Source of the DNA: Pseudomonadota bacterium
GTDB taxonomy: Bacteria > Pseudomonadota > Alphaproteobacteria > Rhizobiales > Beijerinckiaceae
Assembly (NCBI GenBank): GCA_021781815.1
Contig: JAJXWB010000007.1
Coordinates: 62,001 to 126,000, forward strand
Length of the DNA stretch: 64,000 nucleotides
Direction: 5' to 3'
Shown here one piece after another: positions 10,801 through 19,083 of this stretch. The notes under the pieces were generated by a model. That model ran no database searches. It had not been told where the DNA came from and worked only from the letters and a program-made list of their open reading frames with translations. Both the position numbers and the translations under genes were made by a program. Each line of letters starts with the position of its first letter. The stretch's first letter is position 1.

Positions 10801-13800
10801 CGCCACGTCCAGCCGAAGCGATCTCGGTGATTGTCTGCGCGCCGCCGGCCGCCGCGCCATTGCCGCCGAAATTGCCGGCCGGCGCCGTACCCGGGATCGC
10901 GGACCCCGCGCGCCACGGCGACAGCATGGTGGAGGACGCGCCCGGCGTCGTCGGAACCGGAGGCATCTTCGACCCGTTGGCGTTGGCGAATATCTGGTCG
11001 CCGTGGCCGATTGCTGCGATGGCGATATTGCCGCCCCAGTCATTGTCCATCGTCGAGGACACGACCACCGCTGTCGCATTGATCGTGATCGCGCCGGTGA
11101 GTTCATCGACCTCTGTCGCGCCGCCGAGACCGGCGTTGGTGACGGGCCGCGCCGAGCCGAGCTGGATCAGCGAATCGCCTGCGCGGCCGCCAGTCGCGAC
11201 GATCGCGCCCGTGCCGGCATTGCCGCCGTTCGCCGCCGTCGTGACGACGGGGCCAACGAAATAGGGATGCGTACCCATGGCGAGGGTGTCGAGGGCGACG
11301 TTGCCATTATACGCAGTCGCCGCCGCCAGGGTGGCCGTATCGTTGACGACCTGAGCGGTCGCCTGCAGATTCGGCCCGAAATACTTGCCGGCCTGCCAGG
11401 ACGATCCGATCGCCGTATTTGCGGTATCCGCAAGATAGATGCCGCCATTGCCGACGCGCGCATAATAGCGATCGTTCGGCAAACTGACGTCGCCGCTCGC
11501 AGCCCCCGCGCCCATGCCCGCCGGACTCGGGTTGACGAGGTCCGTGATGGTCAGCAGGGTCGTTGCAATATTGATATTGCCGAGTGTGTAGCCGGTCGCG
11601 ATCGTTGCATCGCCGCCACGCCCGCCGTTGGACCGCGAGAAATCGGAGCTGGCCACGACATAGCCGGTTGCGCCGGCGGCCACGGCGCTGTTGAGTGTGT
11701 AACCGCCGTTGGGCGCGACGCCGAAGTTCTGCGCCACGGATCCGTCGCCCATGGTGTTGCCGGTCGCCGTCACGACGCTGGACGCGCCCGACCAGTTATT
11801 TGTTCTGCTGGCGCCGGGCGCCAACGGAGTCGTGGTCGTCGTCGTCGCCACGACCGGATAATCGAGCACGCCCTGAAGCGCCGCTGTGTTGGTGGAGCCG
11901 TAAAGGGCAGGATTCGTCGCCGCTGCGCCGAACACGGGATTGCGCCCGGCGATCTGGTCGTACTGGCCCGAGCCGTTGACGTTGACCACGTCGACGCGCG
12001 CCGACGATCCGGTCAGGCCGAGCGACGTCGCATTGGCGACCTGCTGGCCCTGGAAGGTGATGACGCTGATCGCGCCGGTGCGGCCGAGATCCGCACCGAG
12101 AACGTTGACGTAATTGAGACCCGCGTTGAACTTCGAGTTCGTGACCCAGGTGCCGGCCGTCGCGTCCCACTGATATTCTGCATTGCCCTGCTTGTCATAC
12201 AGGATGACCGCGCCGGGATTCAGATTGACCGCAATGTTGACGTTATTGACCACAACGGGCTTCGCGGTGTTCACAGTCGCCGTCGACCCGTTGACCGAGC
12301 CGAGCGCCGCGAGATCGGCGACCGTCCAGGCCTGGCCAAGAGCCGTAACCTTGACGCCGCCAGCAGTCGTGCCGGAAATATCGACGGCGTTATCGACGCC
12401 GCCGCGGTTGAGCGCGCCGGTCGAGGTCGTCGGGATGATCTTGACGGTCACGCTCGACGTCGTCCCATCGAGTCCCTTGGCGCTCGATAGATTGAGAGCC
12501 TGAATGCCGCCGACGTCGCCACTGATCGTCGTCGTTCCGATCGTCCCGCTGGCGATCAGGCTGCCGCCATTCCCGGCGACCGCGGAATGCGTGTAAATGT
12601 CCTCGTTCTGGCCGATCTGAGTGGCGACCTGCAGGAAGCCGCCGGCGTCCTTGGGCAAGCTGGTCTGGACAAGAACCGCGCCAGTCGAATCGATGTTGAC
12701 GTTTGAGCGGACCAAACCGGCGATAGCCGTCGAATCGCCGCCATTGCCGCCGCTGGCGTCCGGCTGGTAGCCATAGTTGAAGCCCGTCGGCGCGATGCCG
12801 CCGTTGCCGCCAACTCCGGAAACCGCAGTGACGCGATTGCGCGACCCGATGCCTGCAAAGATATTATCGGAAATGCCGGTGGCCGGCGAGGTCGTATTGG
12901 CGCTGGCGACCTTGTTCGCGAGCACGCTGACCGCGAGCGCCGAGATGTCGACGTCCGACGTCCCGAGATGCGAGAAATGATTGTCGTTGGTGAGATTGAG
13001 CGCCGCATACTGAGCGGCGTTGTCCAGCCGGTTGTCGATGACCGGCGTCTCGATATAGACCGAGCCGCCGTCGCCCCCGCGCACGTTCGCCGAGAACGAC
13101 CCTGTCGTCCCATTGGCCGGAGATCCCAGAAGGTTCGCCGCGCCGCCGGACCCGTTGCCGCCATAGCCCGCCTGCGCGGACACGCGCATCGTGTGGCCGA
13201 TGGTCGATTCGACCTGGTTGAAATTGGACAGCGTTTGCTGCCCCTCCAGGACGAGCGCCGTGACCAGCAGGGTCGTGCGAGCGGCGCCGGGGCCGCCGTT
13301 GACGACAATATTGCCCTGCGTCTCGGCCGATCCGAGCAGCACGTTGACGTTGCCGCCTGCGCCGCCCTGCGCCGGATCGAGAATGTTGACGCCCGACTGG
13401 TTGCCAGCGCCGGCGTTGCTGCCATTGCCGGTGAACAGCACATAGTCGTCGCCATTGCCGATCGTGACGTTGGCGGTGTTGTAACTCACGGTTCCCTGAT
13501 TGCCGGTGGTGACATTGGAAAGCACCGAGACAACGGGGGCGCCGACGGTGACGTTGCCACGCTCGCCGTTGGCGACGTCCTGGAAGACCTGGCCAGCGGT
13601 ATAGGTTCCGTTGGCGACGTTGTAGAAGTCGCCGGTCAGGTTGCGATTGCTGTCGCTTCCACCGAGGACGAACGAGTCGTTGCTGTCGATGCGCTGCGCG
13701 ATCGTGATGTCGCCGCCGCGCCCGCCGGAGGCCGCAGTCAGCCCCGTGCCGCCGTTGCCGGTGGTGATGTTGACGAGATCGCCCTGGCCGACGCGCACGT

Positions 13801-16800
13801 AGGCGGCATTGCCGGCAACTGCGCCCTGATTGCCCTGGATATTGCTGCCGGTCAGGATGACGCTGGCGAGCGACGTGACGATCGTGTCGGAATTATAGAT
13901 GGTCGGCGCCGCGGCCGGCGTGAAGCCGCTCGGCAACTGGCCCGCAGTGCGGGCGACCGGCTGGTAATAGACGTGGCTCGAGCCGTCCGGCGCGGTGAAC
14001 GTCTTCTGCACGTAATAGACGTTATCGTCCGGCGACCAGTAGACCGTTGGCTGATTGCCCGGGCCGGGAGCGGCGCCATTCGCCGTCGTGGCCAACGCGC
14101 CGCCGACCACGACTCCGCCAGCCGTACCTGTTCCGGCTGCAAGGTTCGGCGACTGGCTGGCGTCGACGAGAATCATGCCGTCCCAGATCGAGCCCCGATT
14201 GAACGTCACGTCGCCGGCGCGCGCGCTCGACGTGGCCGCATCGCCAAGCGCCTGGGTCGCGAAGAAGGCGTTGTTCAGGCCAGCGCCGCCGTTGCCGGTA
14301 TCGGCGAGGAAGGTGACGCCGTCGCCGATCGAGGCGGATACGGTATTGCTGGCGACCGCTCCCTGACTGCCTTGGAGGTTGATGGCGGTGACCGCCACCG
14401 GCCCGGCAGCATTGACCTTCACTTGAGCGCCGAGAATGTCGGCGGAACTGATGGTGAGGTCGGCGCCGCGCGCCGGGCGCAGCGCGCTCGTGCCGTTGGC
14501 GCCGCTCGCCATGCCATATCCGGCGGTGCCGAAAAGGAAGGTGCTGCCGTCGCCGATGCGGGAGACGAGATAGGTGTTGTCGATCGGCGCCTGATTGCCC
14601 TGGGTGACCAGTGAGGTGACAGTCACCCCGGCGGTCGCCTGGATGTTGATGTTGCCGCTGATGAAGCCTTCGGTGACGGCGATGTCGCCGCGCGATGAGG
14701 TGTTGATGCCGTTGAGCAGATCTTCGCTGGCGGCGACGGTCGGCGGGGTCCATCCGGTCACCGCAGTGCCGCCGGCGTTGAGAGTCGGCTGGACCGCCTG
14801 GGTGGCGGCGGTCGGCTGGATCTGCGTCAGGGCCGTGCCCGAAATCCAGTTGCCATTGCCGATGATGGCGTATTGCGTTTGATCGACGAGGTTGCCGGCC
14901 TGGTTGGCCGCGACAACCGATTGCTGCACCATCACGGCGCCCGCGCTGATGTTGATGTCCGGCGAACCCGTGGCGTACGAGTTGATGCGCGGCGTCAGCA
15001 GGCCGTCAGCGTAGGAATACGCCAGATTGTACGCGTCGGGATTGGCGACGAACATCTGCGTCGGATCGGTCGTGTTGGCGACCGCGTTGCGCGGCGCGAC
15101 GAGGGATTCCGCGGTCAGCGTCGTAGAGGCGCCCGTGCCGCCGGGGACCAGCGTCTGCACGCCATATACGTTGGCGCCGCTCACGATCGCCGGATCTGCG
15201 ATGTTGACGTAGACATTCGGCTGCGCCGCGGCCGTATTGGCGACCGTGACCGGCATGTACGCGCGATAGTTGGTCGCATAGTCCGTGCCTGCGACAACCA
15301 GCGCGGGATTGAACGCGCCGGCCACAGCCGTACCGCCCGTACCTTGCAGGCCGGCGGCATTGTCCATCGGCAGCAGGAAGATCGGGTTGCCGTTCTTGTC
15401 GAGTTGCAGGCCACCCGTCGGATTGGCTGTATTGAGGACGTATTGCTGGCCGTTCGTCGAAGCCGTCGCCGTCGGCGAGCCGGCCTGCGGAGTGATGACC
15501 GTGCCGACAACTGTCTTCAGCATGCCCGCGAGCGACACCGACTTGCCGCCGACCGTGATCGAGTCGTTCGGGCCGTAATAGGTGATCAGGCTCGTATTGA
15601 GCTTGCCGGCCGCATTGTACATGGCGACCGGCGGAGCGCCCGCCGTGATCGTCTCGACGATATTGCCCGCGCCATCGACCGTGTAGCCGATCGTGTAGTA
15701 CTGGACGCCATTCAGATTGCTCGACGTGGCGTCCGTGTACAACTGGTAATAGGGATTGTTGAAGCTCACGACGTTGCGATAGGCGCCGTTGATCGTCTCG
15801 AAATTGCCAATCGAACCAATGTTGGTCTGGATAGCGCCGGCGGACGGATCTGTCCCGTTGTCGCTGACGTTGACGGTCACGGTCGCGCCGTGGCCGACCT
15901 GATCCATGCGCACGATCGGCTGTGTCGGCGTATTATTCGGAGCCGGGCCGCCGATGGTCTCGACGCCGCCGACGAATAGCGCGGCCGAATTGACCCCGAT
16001 CACGCCGGAAATGCGGCCCGTGGTCACCTCGACCGGGTCGGCGACGATCACGTTGCCGTTGCTGTCCTTGATGGACGGCAGCGCCACGCCGTTATAAACG
16101 ACATGGCCGCCCGAGCCGACCTGAACCTGCTCGACCTGCGTTCCGAGGCGCGGCCCCGGATTGGCGGGAGTCGGCGGATTGAGCGGCGCCAGGAAAGCGA
16201 CGGGATTGCCGACATTGACCAGCGGCGACGTGATGGTGACGTTGCCGGAAATGTCGCCCTGGACCACGCCCATCGGAATGCCGGCCTGAGCCTGCGCGAG
16301 AGTCTGACCGCCCGCGACGGCGTTGGCGACCCCGGTCTCGTAATTGGCGATGAGTTGTGTATTGCTGACGTTATTGTCGACGCCGTGGCCGACCTGCACA
16401 TAGGCGCGCGCGCCGTTCATGCCGGGCGTGGGGACGCCGGGCGCGGTCAGGGCGCCGGTCTGCAGCATCACCGATGTCGCAGCATTGATGGCGATGTTGG
16501 AATCGAGGATCGCATAGCTGCCGGTATTGGTCAGATAGCCGTTGCCATTGGCCGTGCCGGCGGCCGTCGTTCCGAGCGCGAAATTCGCGTTGCCGCCATC
16601 GCCGATCTGGACGAAATTGCCTTTCGTATAGGCCGTAGCCGGCAGGATCTCGCCACCCGACGTGATCGCTACCGCCGCGCCGTTGATCGTGATGTCGCCG
16701 TTGTGCGCGTGCTCGACCCAGACGTCCGCGTAATAGGCCGGGTCCGTCGGATCGTTGGTCGCGTGATAGAGCTGATAGTCGTTGCCAGTGTTGTTGCCGC

Positions 16801-18691
16801 GCAGCGGCGCGTTGACGCCAAGGACCGAGAGGTCGAAACCGATCTGCGTGCTCGCGCCGTCGACGCTGCCGCTCTGGATCGTCACCGCGCTGGCGGGCGT
16901 TCCAATGACGGTATTGCCGAATTCCGCGCCAATCGCGATGCGGCCGGTCTGCGTGACGTTGTTGCCGATCGTGATGAGCGGCGCATTGAACACGATGGCG
17001 TTGTGTTCCTGGATGAAGTCGTTGACCGTCGTCTGATGCGTGGCGAGATAGGCCGCGCTCTGGCTCGCTTGCGTGTTCTGGATGATGACGTCGCCGAGCG
17101 TGGCGTCGACGAGGATCGAGGCCGTGGCGTTGAGCGTGAGCGTCGTGCCGGCCGTGCCGGGACCGTTCGCCCAGACGACATGCGCGGGACCGAGGACAGT
17201 GATGGCGGCGGCGTCGATCTCGACGCTGGTGGTTGTGAGCAGGCCGCTCAGCGTAGCGTCGTTGACGTTCACGCCGGCTGCGTTGGCGCCCGCGCTGACG
17301 GTCGATGCGATGACGATCGTCGCCGGATCGAGCAGCAGGGTTCCGACGGCGCCATTCGCCGCCAGCGTACTCACCATGCCCGCGAAGTTCAGCGTGCTGC
17401 CGGACACCTCGACCTTGCCGCCGTTGCCGCTCTTGACGCCGCCTTGCGCCGAGATCGCGCCGGCAAAATTCGTGGCGCCGTCGGACCATACGACGACCTG
17501 ACCGCCGTTGCCTGTGACCAGCGCATCGGCCGCGACGACGGCGCCTTTGTCGATCTGCACATTCTGCGCGTTGACGATGCTCGTGTCCGCGCCATGAAAG
17601 CCGCCGCCGACGAACACCGAGCCGCCGCCGGCCGCGCCGGAGGCGTTGATCGACGCGGTCGACGCCAGATGAATGCTCTGCGCCTCGAGCGTCACCGAGC
17701 CGCCCTGGCCCGTCCCGCTGGCGACGTCGATCGAACCAGAAATGTCGATCGCATCCGGGATCTTGGGCGCCGTCGCCTTCGTCTTCTGCACGGCGGTCGC
17801 CGGCCGCTTGACCGAGACATACACCTTGCCGCCCGATCCATCGGCATTATGAGCCGCAACGACGCCCGACGACGAGATCGCGCCGCGATTGGCGGTCAGA
17901 TAGACGCGCCCGCCCTGCGTGGCGACTCCGGTCGCGCGCACGACGCCCGTGTTGTTGACCGCAAGCGCGTATTGATTGCCTCCGGCTGCACGCAGCTCCG
18001 CCACGGCAGCCTCTACAGTGCCCGAATTGGCCACTGCGCCGCGCCCCGGACGCACGAACACGCGCCCGTCGCCAGCATCGGAGGCCTTGATCAGAACTTC
18101 CGTGCCGCCAGCGAGCCCGACCGCGCCGCCCGGAGCTGAAATCACACCCTGATTGTCGACCTTGCGGGCGATCAGGAAAACATCGCCGCCGGTGGTCGTG
18201 ATCCGGCCCTGGTTGATGATCGAGGCAGATGAATTACCTGAAAAATTCAGGTTCCCGCCGGTGAGATAATTCTGGTCCGTGATGTTCGACGTCGAGAGGA
18301 TCAGCCCGCCCGTGTTGATCTGGCCGGACGGCCCGACCACGATGCCGTTGGGATTGACGAGAATGAGCTGCCCGTTCGACGACAGCGACCCATAGATCGA
18401 GCTTGGATTGCCAGTGACGACGCGATTCAGGGTCGAACCGCCGAGCGGAACCGCGAAGCGCGTGCTTTCGCCGGTTGCGATCGAGAAGCTCTGCCAGTTG
18501 ATGATGGCGGTGGGCGTCGCCTGATTGATGAGGAGCTGGCTGATGGATGGCGCAGTTATGGCGGCAGCGCCCGCCACGACCTGACCGCCTGTCGGATTGG
18601 CCATGGCCGGATTGAGCGCGAGTGATAGGGCGCTCGTCGTCGACAGAAGGGCGAGCGAACGAAGAAATGAATAATTTTGCGGCTGCGGCAT
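4826..18691 (-). CDS. Giant TpsA-type filamentous haemagglutinin-like exoprotein
   Basis: This single uninterrupted frame encodes 4621 residues, a very large two-partner secretion exoprotein. After a signal peptide (residues 1-31, ending AMA) comes a TPS domain (about 32-290) with INWQSFSIATGESTRF and the hallmark NPNGI at 113-117, which the TpsB partner recognises. The remainder is expected to be a right-handed beta-helix. It contains at least twenty divergent units built around IG-x-G, GNGG and GGAGGxA (about residues 690-3780), an Ala-rich probably alpha-helical segment (about 3800-3895), and a Pro/Ala/Gly-rich C-terminal tail. The only two cysteines I found are in this tail region (GGMDCSL and GFCNQGG). 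The likely role is adhesion or biofilm structure; a toxin role is not supported because no toxin domain is seen. Some databases group such proteins with LktA-like filamentous adhesins, which I cannot test here. Confidence 0.9.
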   Translation of the reverse strand: MPQPQNYSFLRSLALLSTTSALSLALNPAMANPTGGQVVAGAAAITAPSISQLLINQATPTAIINWQSFSIATGESTRFAVPLGGSTLNRVVTGNPSSIYGSLSSNGQLILVNPNGIVVGPSGQINTGGLILSTSNITDQNYLTGGNLNFSGNSSASIINQGRITTTGGDVFLIARKVDNQGVISAPGGAVGLAGGTEVLIKASDAGDGRVFVRPGRGAVANSGTVEAAVAELRAAGGNQYALAVNNTGVVRATGVATQGGRVYLTANRGAISSSGVVAAHNADGSGGKVYVSVKRPATAVQKTKATAPKIPDAIDISGSIDVASGTGQGGSVTLEAQSIHLASTASINASGAAGGGSVFVGGGFHGADTSIVNAQNVQIDKGAVVAADALVTGNGGQVVVWSDGATNFAGAISAQGGVKSGNGGKVEVSGSTLNFAGMVSTLAANGAVGTLLLDPATIVIASTVSAGANAAGVNVNDATLSGLLTTTSVEIDAAAITVLGPAHVVWANGPGTAGTTLTLNATASILVDATLGDVIIQNTQASQSAAYLATHQTTVNDFIQEHNAIVFNAPLITIGNNVTQTGRIAIGAEFGNTVIGTPASAVTIQSGSVDGASTQIGFDLSVLGVNAPLRGNNTGNDYQLYHATNDPTDPAYYADVWVEHAHNGDITINGAAVAITSGGEILPATAYTKGNFVQIGDGGNANFALGTTAAGTANGNGYLTNTGSYAILDSNIAINAATSVMLQTGALTAPGVPTPGMNGARAYVQVGHGVDNNVSNTQLIANYETGVANAVAGGQTLAQAQAGIPMGVVQGDISGNVTITSPLVNVGNPVAFLAPLNPPTPANPGPRLGTQVEQVQVGSGGHVVYNGVALPSIKDSNGNVIVADPVEVTTGRISGVIGVNSAALFVGGVETIGGPAPNNTPTQPIVRMDQVGHGATVTVNVSDNGTDPSAGAIQTNIGSIGNFETINGAYRNVVSFNNPYYQLYTDATSSNLNGVQYYTIGYTVDGAGNIVETITAGAPPVAMYNAAGKLNTSLITYYGPNDSITVGGKSVSLAGMLKTVVGTVITPQAGSPTATASTNGQQYVLNTANPTGGLQLDKNGNPIFLLPMDNAAGLQGTGGTAVAGAFNPALVVAGTDYATNYRAYMPVTVANTAAAQPNVYVNIADPAIVSGANVYGVQTLVPGGTGASTTLTAESLVAPRNAVANTTDPTQMFVANPDAYNLAYSYADGLLTPRINSYATGSPDINISAGAVMVQQSVVAANQAGNLVDQTQYAIIGNGNWISGTALTQIQPTAATQAVQPTLNAGGTAVTGWTPPTVAASEDLLNGINTSSRGDIAVTEGFISGNINIQATAGVTVTSLVTQGNQAPIDNTYLVSRIGDGSTFLFGTAGYGMASGANGTSALRPARGADLTISSADILGAQVKVNAAGPVAVTAINLQGSQGAVASNTVSASIGDGVTFLADTGNGGAGLNNAFFATQALGDAATSSARAGDVTFNRGSIWDGMILVDASQSPNLAAGTGTAGGVVVGGALATTANGAAPGPGNQPTVYWSPDDNVYYVQKTFTAPDGSSHVYYQPVARTAGQLPSGFTPAAAPTIYNSDTIVTSLASVILTGSNIQGNQGAVAGNAAYVRVGQGDLVNITTGNGGTGLTAASGGRGGDITIAQRIDSNDSFVLGGSDSNRNLTGDFYNVANGTYTAGQVFQDVANGERGNVTVGAPVVSVLSNVTTGNQGTVSYNTANVTIGNGDDYVLFTGNGSNAGAGNQSGVNILDPAQGGAGGNVNVLLGSAETQGNIVVNGGPGAARTTLLVTALVLEGQQTLSNFNQVESTIGHTMRVSAQAGYGGNGSGGAANLLGSPANGTTGSFSANVRGGDGGSVYIETPVIDNRLDNAAQYAALNLTNDNHFSHLGTSDVDISALAVSVLANKVASANTTSPATGISDNIFAGIGSRNRVTAVSGVGGNGGIAPTGFNYGYQPDASGGNGGDSTAIAGLVRSNVNIDSTGAVLVQTSLPKDAGGFLQVATQIGQNEDIYTHSAVAGNGGSLIASGTIGTTTISGDVGGIQALNLSSAKGLDGTTSSVTVKIIPTTSTGALNRGGVDNAVDISGTTAGGVKVTALGQAWTVADLAALGSVNGSTATVNTAKPVVVNNVNIAVNLNPGAVILYDKQGNAEYQWDATAGTWVTNSKFNAGLNYVNVLGADLGRTGAISVITFQGQQVANATSLGLTGSSARVDVVNVNGSGQYDQIAGRNPVFGAAATNPALYGSTNTAALQGVLDYPVVATTTTTTPLAPGASRTNNWSGASSVVTATGNTMGDGSVAQNFGVAPNGGYTLNSAVAAGATGYVVASSDFSRSNGGRGGDATIATGYTLGNINIATTLLTITDLVNPSPAGMGAGAASGDVSLPNDRYYARVGNGGIYLADTANTAIGSSWQAGKYFGPNLQATAQVVNDTATLAAATAYNGNVALDTLAMGTHPYFVGPVVTTAANGGNAGTGAIVATGGRAGDSLIQLGSARPVTNAGLGGATEVDELTGAITINATAVVVSSTMDNDWGGNIAIAAIGHGDQIFANANGSKMPPVPTTPGASSTMLSPWRAGSAIPGTAPAGNFGGNGAAAGGAQTITEIASAGRGGNATVNQAQTKGVITINAASVAVSTARGLLAVLPASPTPSFDDTLVAQIGHGSYATALAGNGGVAGDARMEASGGAGGNAAVNFGSIVDTGILITTTGDQTVSTIANEWQNHILRSQIGHGDIGFATAGFGGAGTLTSLASLHNNPFGYHLGQNAASLATTPTALVMGVNASTAMLGEPAASASVTIPNSVSLVHAVEATTTASAGVYLQQAPSAGGQIGMTANGGAGGNANVTSGLINNAIVLTVGGNLLVSSKVGELVGTNPYLSLNDHVLATVGSGNYGVSVSGAGGGAAIGAGVSNIPASMNGGSGGTSTVAFGDIGQSVARPANVANGGTYVDSVDATTGAPIDIVFTNGGTLTVIANTGQQAAGPLDPLDNSIRSNAAVIGPSDFSYADATYAKGGDASQAATGIGQANGGAGGSAVATDGNFLGDINIGLAPTNPSLPISATNPAVTGLPSIVTVTANETTALDIGRGDAQIGAYRQAEARAGQGDLAGVLTAVGGKGGNVKDYAISEYDNFDPATQTWYGVGPGAIAPLTGANASTIQPGQPDWSPINQRATALGGAGGNATVGLGEVDGNLTVNATKSVMVSALETLPPTLPGTAPDMVMLNARIGASDRTKAVAANGGVGGTANTAPNGYQYGTVGNAGLADPNNVLPIALADNASAARIKAGLDALAAQGGTGGAATVTTGAKVGAVAVTAPVIAVRALQTAGAVGNGLSQTAQVGNSDYNLLTLAGDGGASTAGRGGDGGAASLTQGGFGGDITLSGSTSVSVSAISNLGIADATSAFVGDRETAGVHLLLPNLTGIVNPLYFSGGVFGGQGVQDGNGGAVTVNQVGTVARTITNATNGATVVNDPTNNIMLRSTAGTVTVDAESLAADTSLVTAHVGHYIDLVQAKAGNGAAGGPAAPYVLENGNEVVSGKGGDLTVTQGDILANITLDGFLATSVTSNAVAGLTANAIVGNYTLIGANLPGAAVTPNGLGLTVYPVVTSGNGAAVNTSYANTTTSDQNGSFPAVATNSAYTAAGTGDGGIVTVNQGAIKGFILIQSDTSNTSVTANSAVGTATTLVGAERGMNVASGAGGALGGDGGPITVNRGDITGAITVVSFNGQTTTIQSSGAASLAHVVVGDRETETAVAGAGGASVDVSGLATSLGTFATATPNGTNGTLDSARGAVRDMQAVVAALTEAQTKASQVGSPALATITAQLAAAKAALSDAEAAKDAAAVANSNALPNDPTKAAAVTAAIQKIQADAATVKTAASTVAATPIGLTDPGKGGDIAYTGAGLIDSKINVLATASTAVSGLNDPVTGLPVALNATTGAPTTAGTVVIGSNGVGAATNTQIGTVRTATNTSGNGGSGVGTPGAITMTNTTTGDLSVIGGAVGVASTLLGTTRVGAYQTVIDTAGTANVGSALETGGKVTSTSTIGTSATTTDTANIQIVAEVSNVNVTTDTGMVQVGSSSVSSLNGGDQSAVVSTQTTNGAIHVVAKNSANVAATAATGSAQIGDTINETGNLLSTPRGTTPAGSDSTAVQTVDSAITLDVANNLAVNGVGSTVIGHTSPTTIVGAPLPVTGLTNVGLAGVSTETLKGDVTVNVNVPALSTVNVANIATGAAVPANLMQGVTAAKANGSATAGGGDTNITGANARIGSVYTTNAANTVQTTNNNVWVATGADLNVSNAAIGPGNYYTDTTRSRIVGDTTIGAAQNTPAFNQDGKIAGAMTFDNATINSGFSNTGGQLRFFTPSRENVVTTGVNVFNDSVTKTDKVPVRASSNNYIFTGSGGQQHENGFQAMSLSASYSATGTGNYAFYFDQPPSAAPLLFPGFLWRLFEPYGAVANDVRGGMDCSLTIGTIGTYGFGALSEPADFAIGYRDGDYGARTIARGFAAAGSVGSFGANGVPPAGFCNQGGGSAPASAAVSPAAAPGGQPGGSPPAALAPAGSTAAAAAAPGQPMRLASASPIFMRLGGGAPAIRVISFSASGVEPLTNAH
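7370..16650 (-). repeat. Degenerate IG-x-G/GNGG protein repeat array within the TpsA exoprotein
   Basis: Translated units share a pattern: a strand, then [VI]G[HDNSQ]G, about ten residues, then [AT]GNGG or AGxGG, a Gly-rich run ending GGxGGxA, and a strand pair such as GxIxGxITVNA. Clear examples include RVGQGDLVNITTGNGG, TIGNGDDYVLFTGNG, QIGHGSYATALAGNGG, QIGHGDIGFATAGFGG, TVGSGNYGVSVSGAGG and QVGNSDYNLLTLAGDGG. At least twenty can be counted with a spacing of roughly 90-150 residues. DNA identity between copies is low, so these are old duplications kept by selection on protein structure. Confidence 0.7.
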
Positions 18692-19083
18692 GGTTTTTCC
18701 GAGAATCAGCTGGCCTAACTCGAACCGGACCGAGACTTAGCCGTGACCGCAGCTTCCGGATTGCGGATTCGCGCCAGCCGATTTGCGTTTTCGCGCCACA
18801 GCCGTCGAACGCGGATTTCGCATGCAAAAAAGCGCCCGCCGGGGTCAATCGCGTCGAGGCGGAAACCGATGCAACCGCCCTGTTGGAAAAGGGATCGTCG
18901 CTTCCCGGCAGCGCAGCGGCAAAGCCGTTGCTCAATTGCAACAACCCGCCACTTTATCAATAAAGAAGTCGTTGGATCGGCACATTTGCGCCTGCGAACC
19001 TTTGACGAACGCTCAGCGGCGCGTTGTGATCAGCGGCGCCGACGCCGCTCGGACGCGCGACGCGGGCCAGCCCGGAGACCGGA
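18692..19083. other. Intergenic region before the TpsA-TpsB operon
   Basis: About 390 bases without a convincing gene lie between the TpsA start and the stop of the TrpD2-like gene, both on the minus strand. The region should hold the promoter and 5' leader of the secretion operon. The one structure seen is the inverted repeat GTTGCTCAATTGCAAC (18927-18942), about 240 bases before the TpsA start, next to the locally AT-rich ACTTTATCAATAAAG. It could be a regulator site. No convincing -35/-10 pair was identified. Confidence 0.5.

Noticed and set aside
4826-18691. Many long open frames on the plus strand and in other frames across this stretch, some over 400 codons
   Set aside because: They are Arg/Ala-rich, lack family motifs and arise from the GC-rich antisense of the single TpsA frame.
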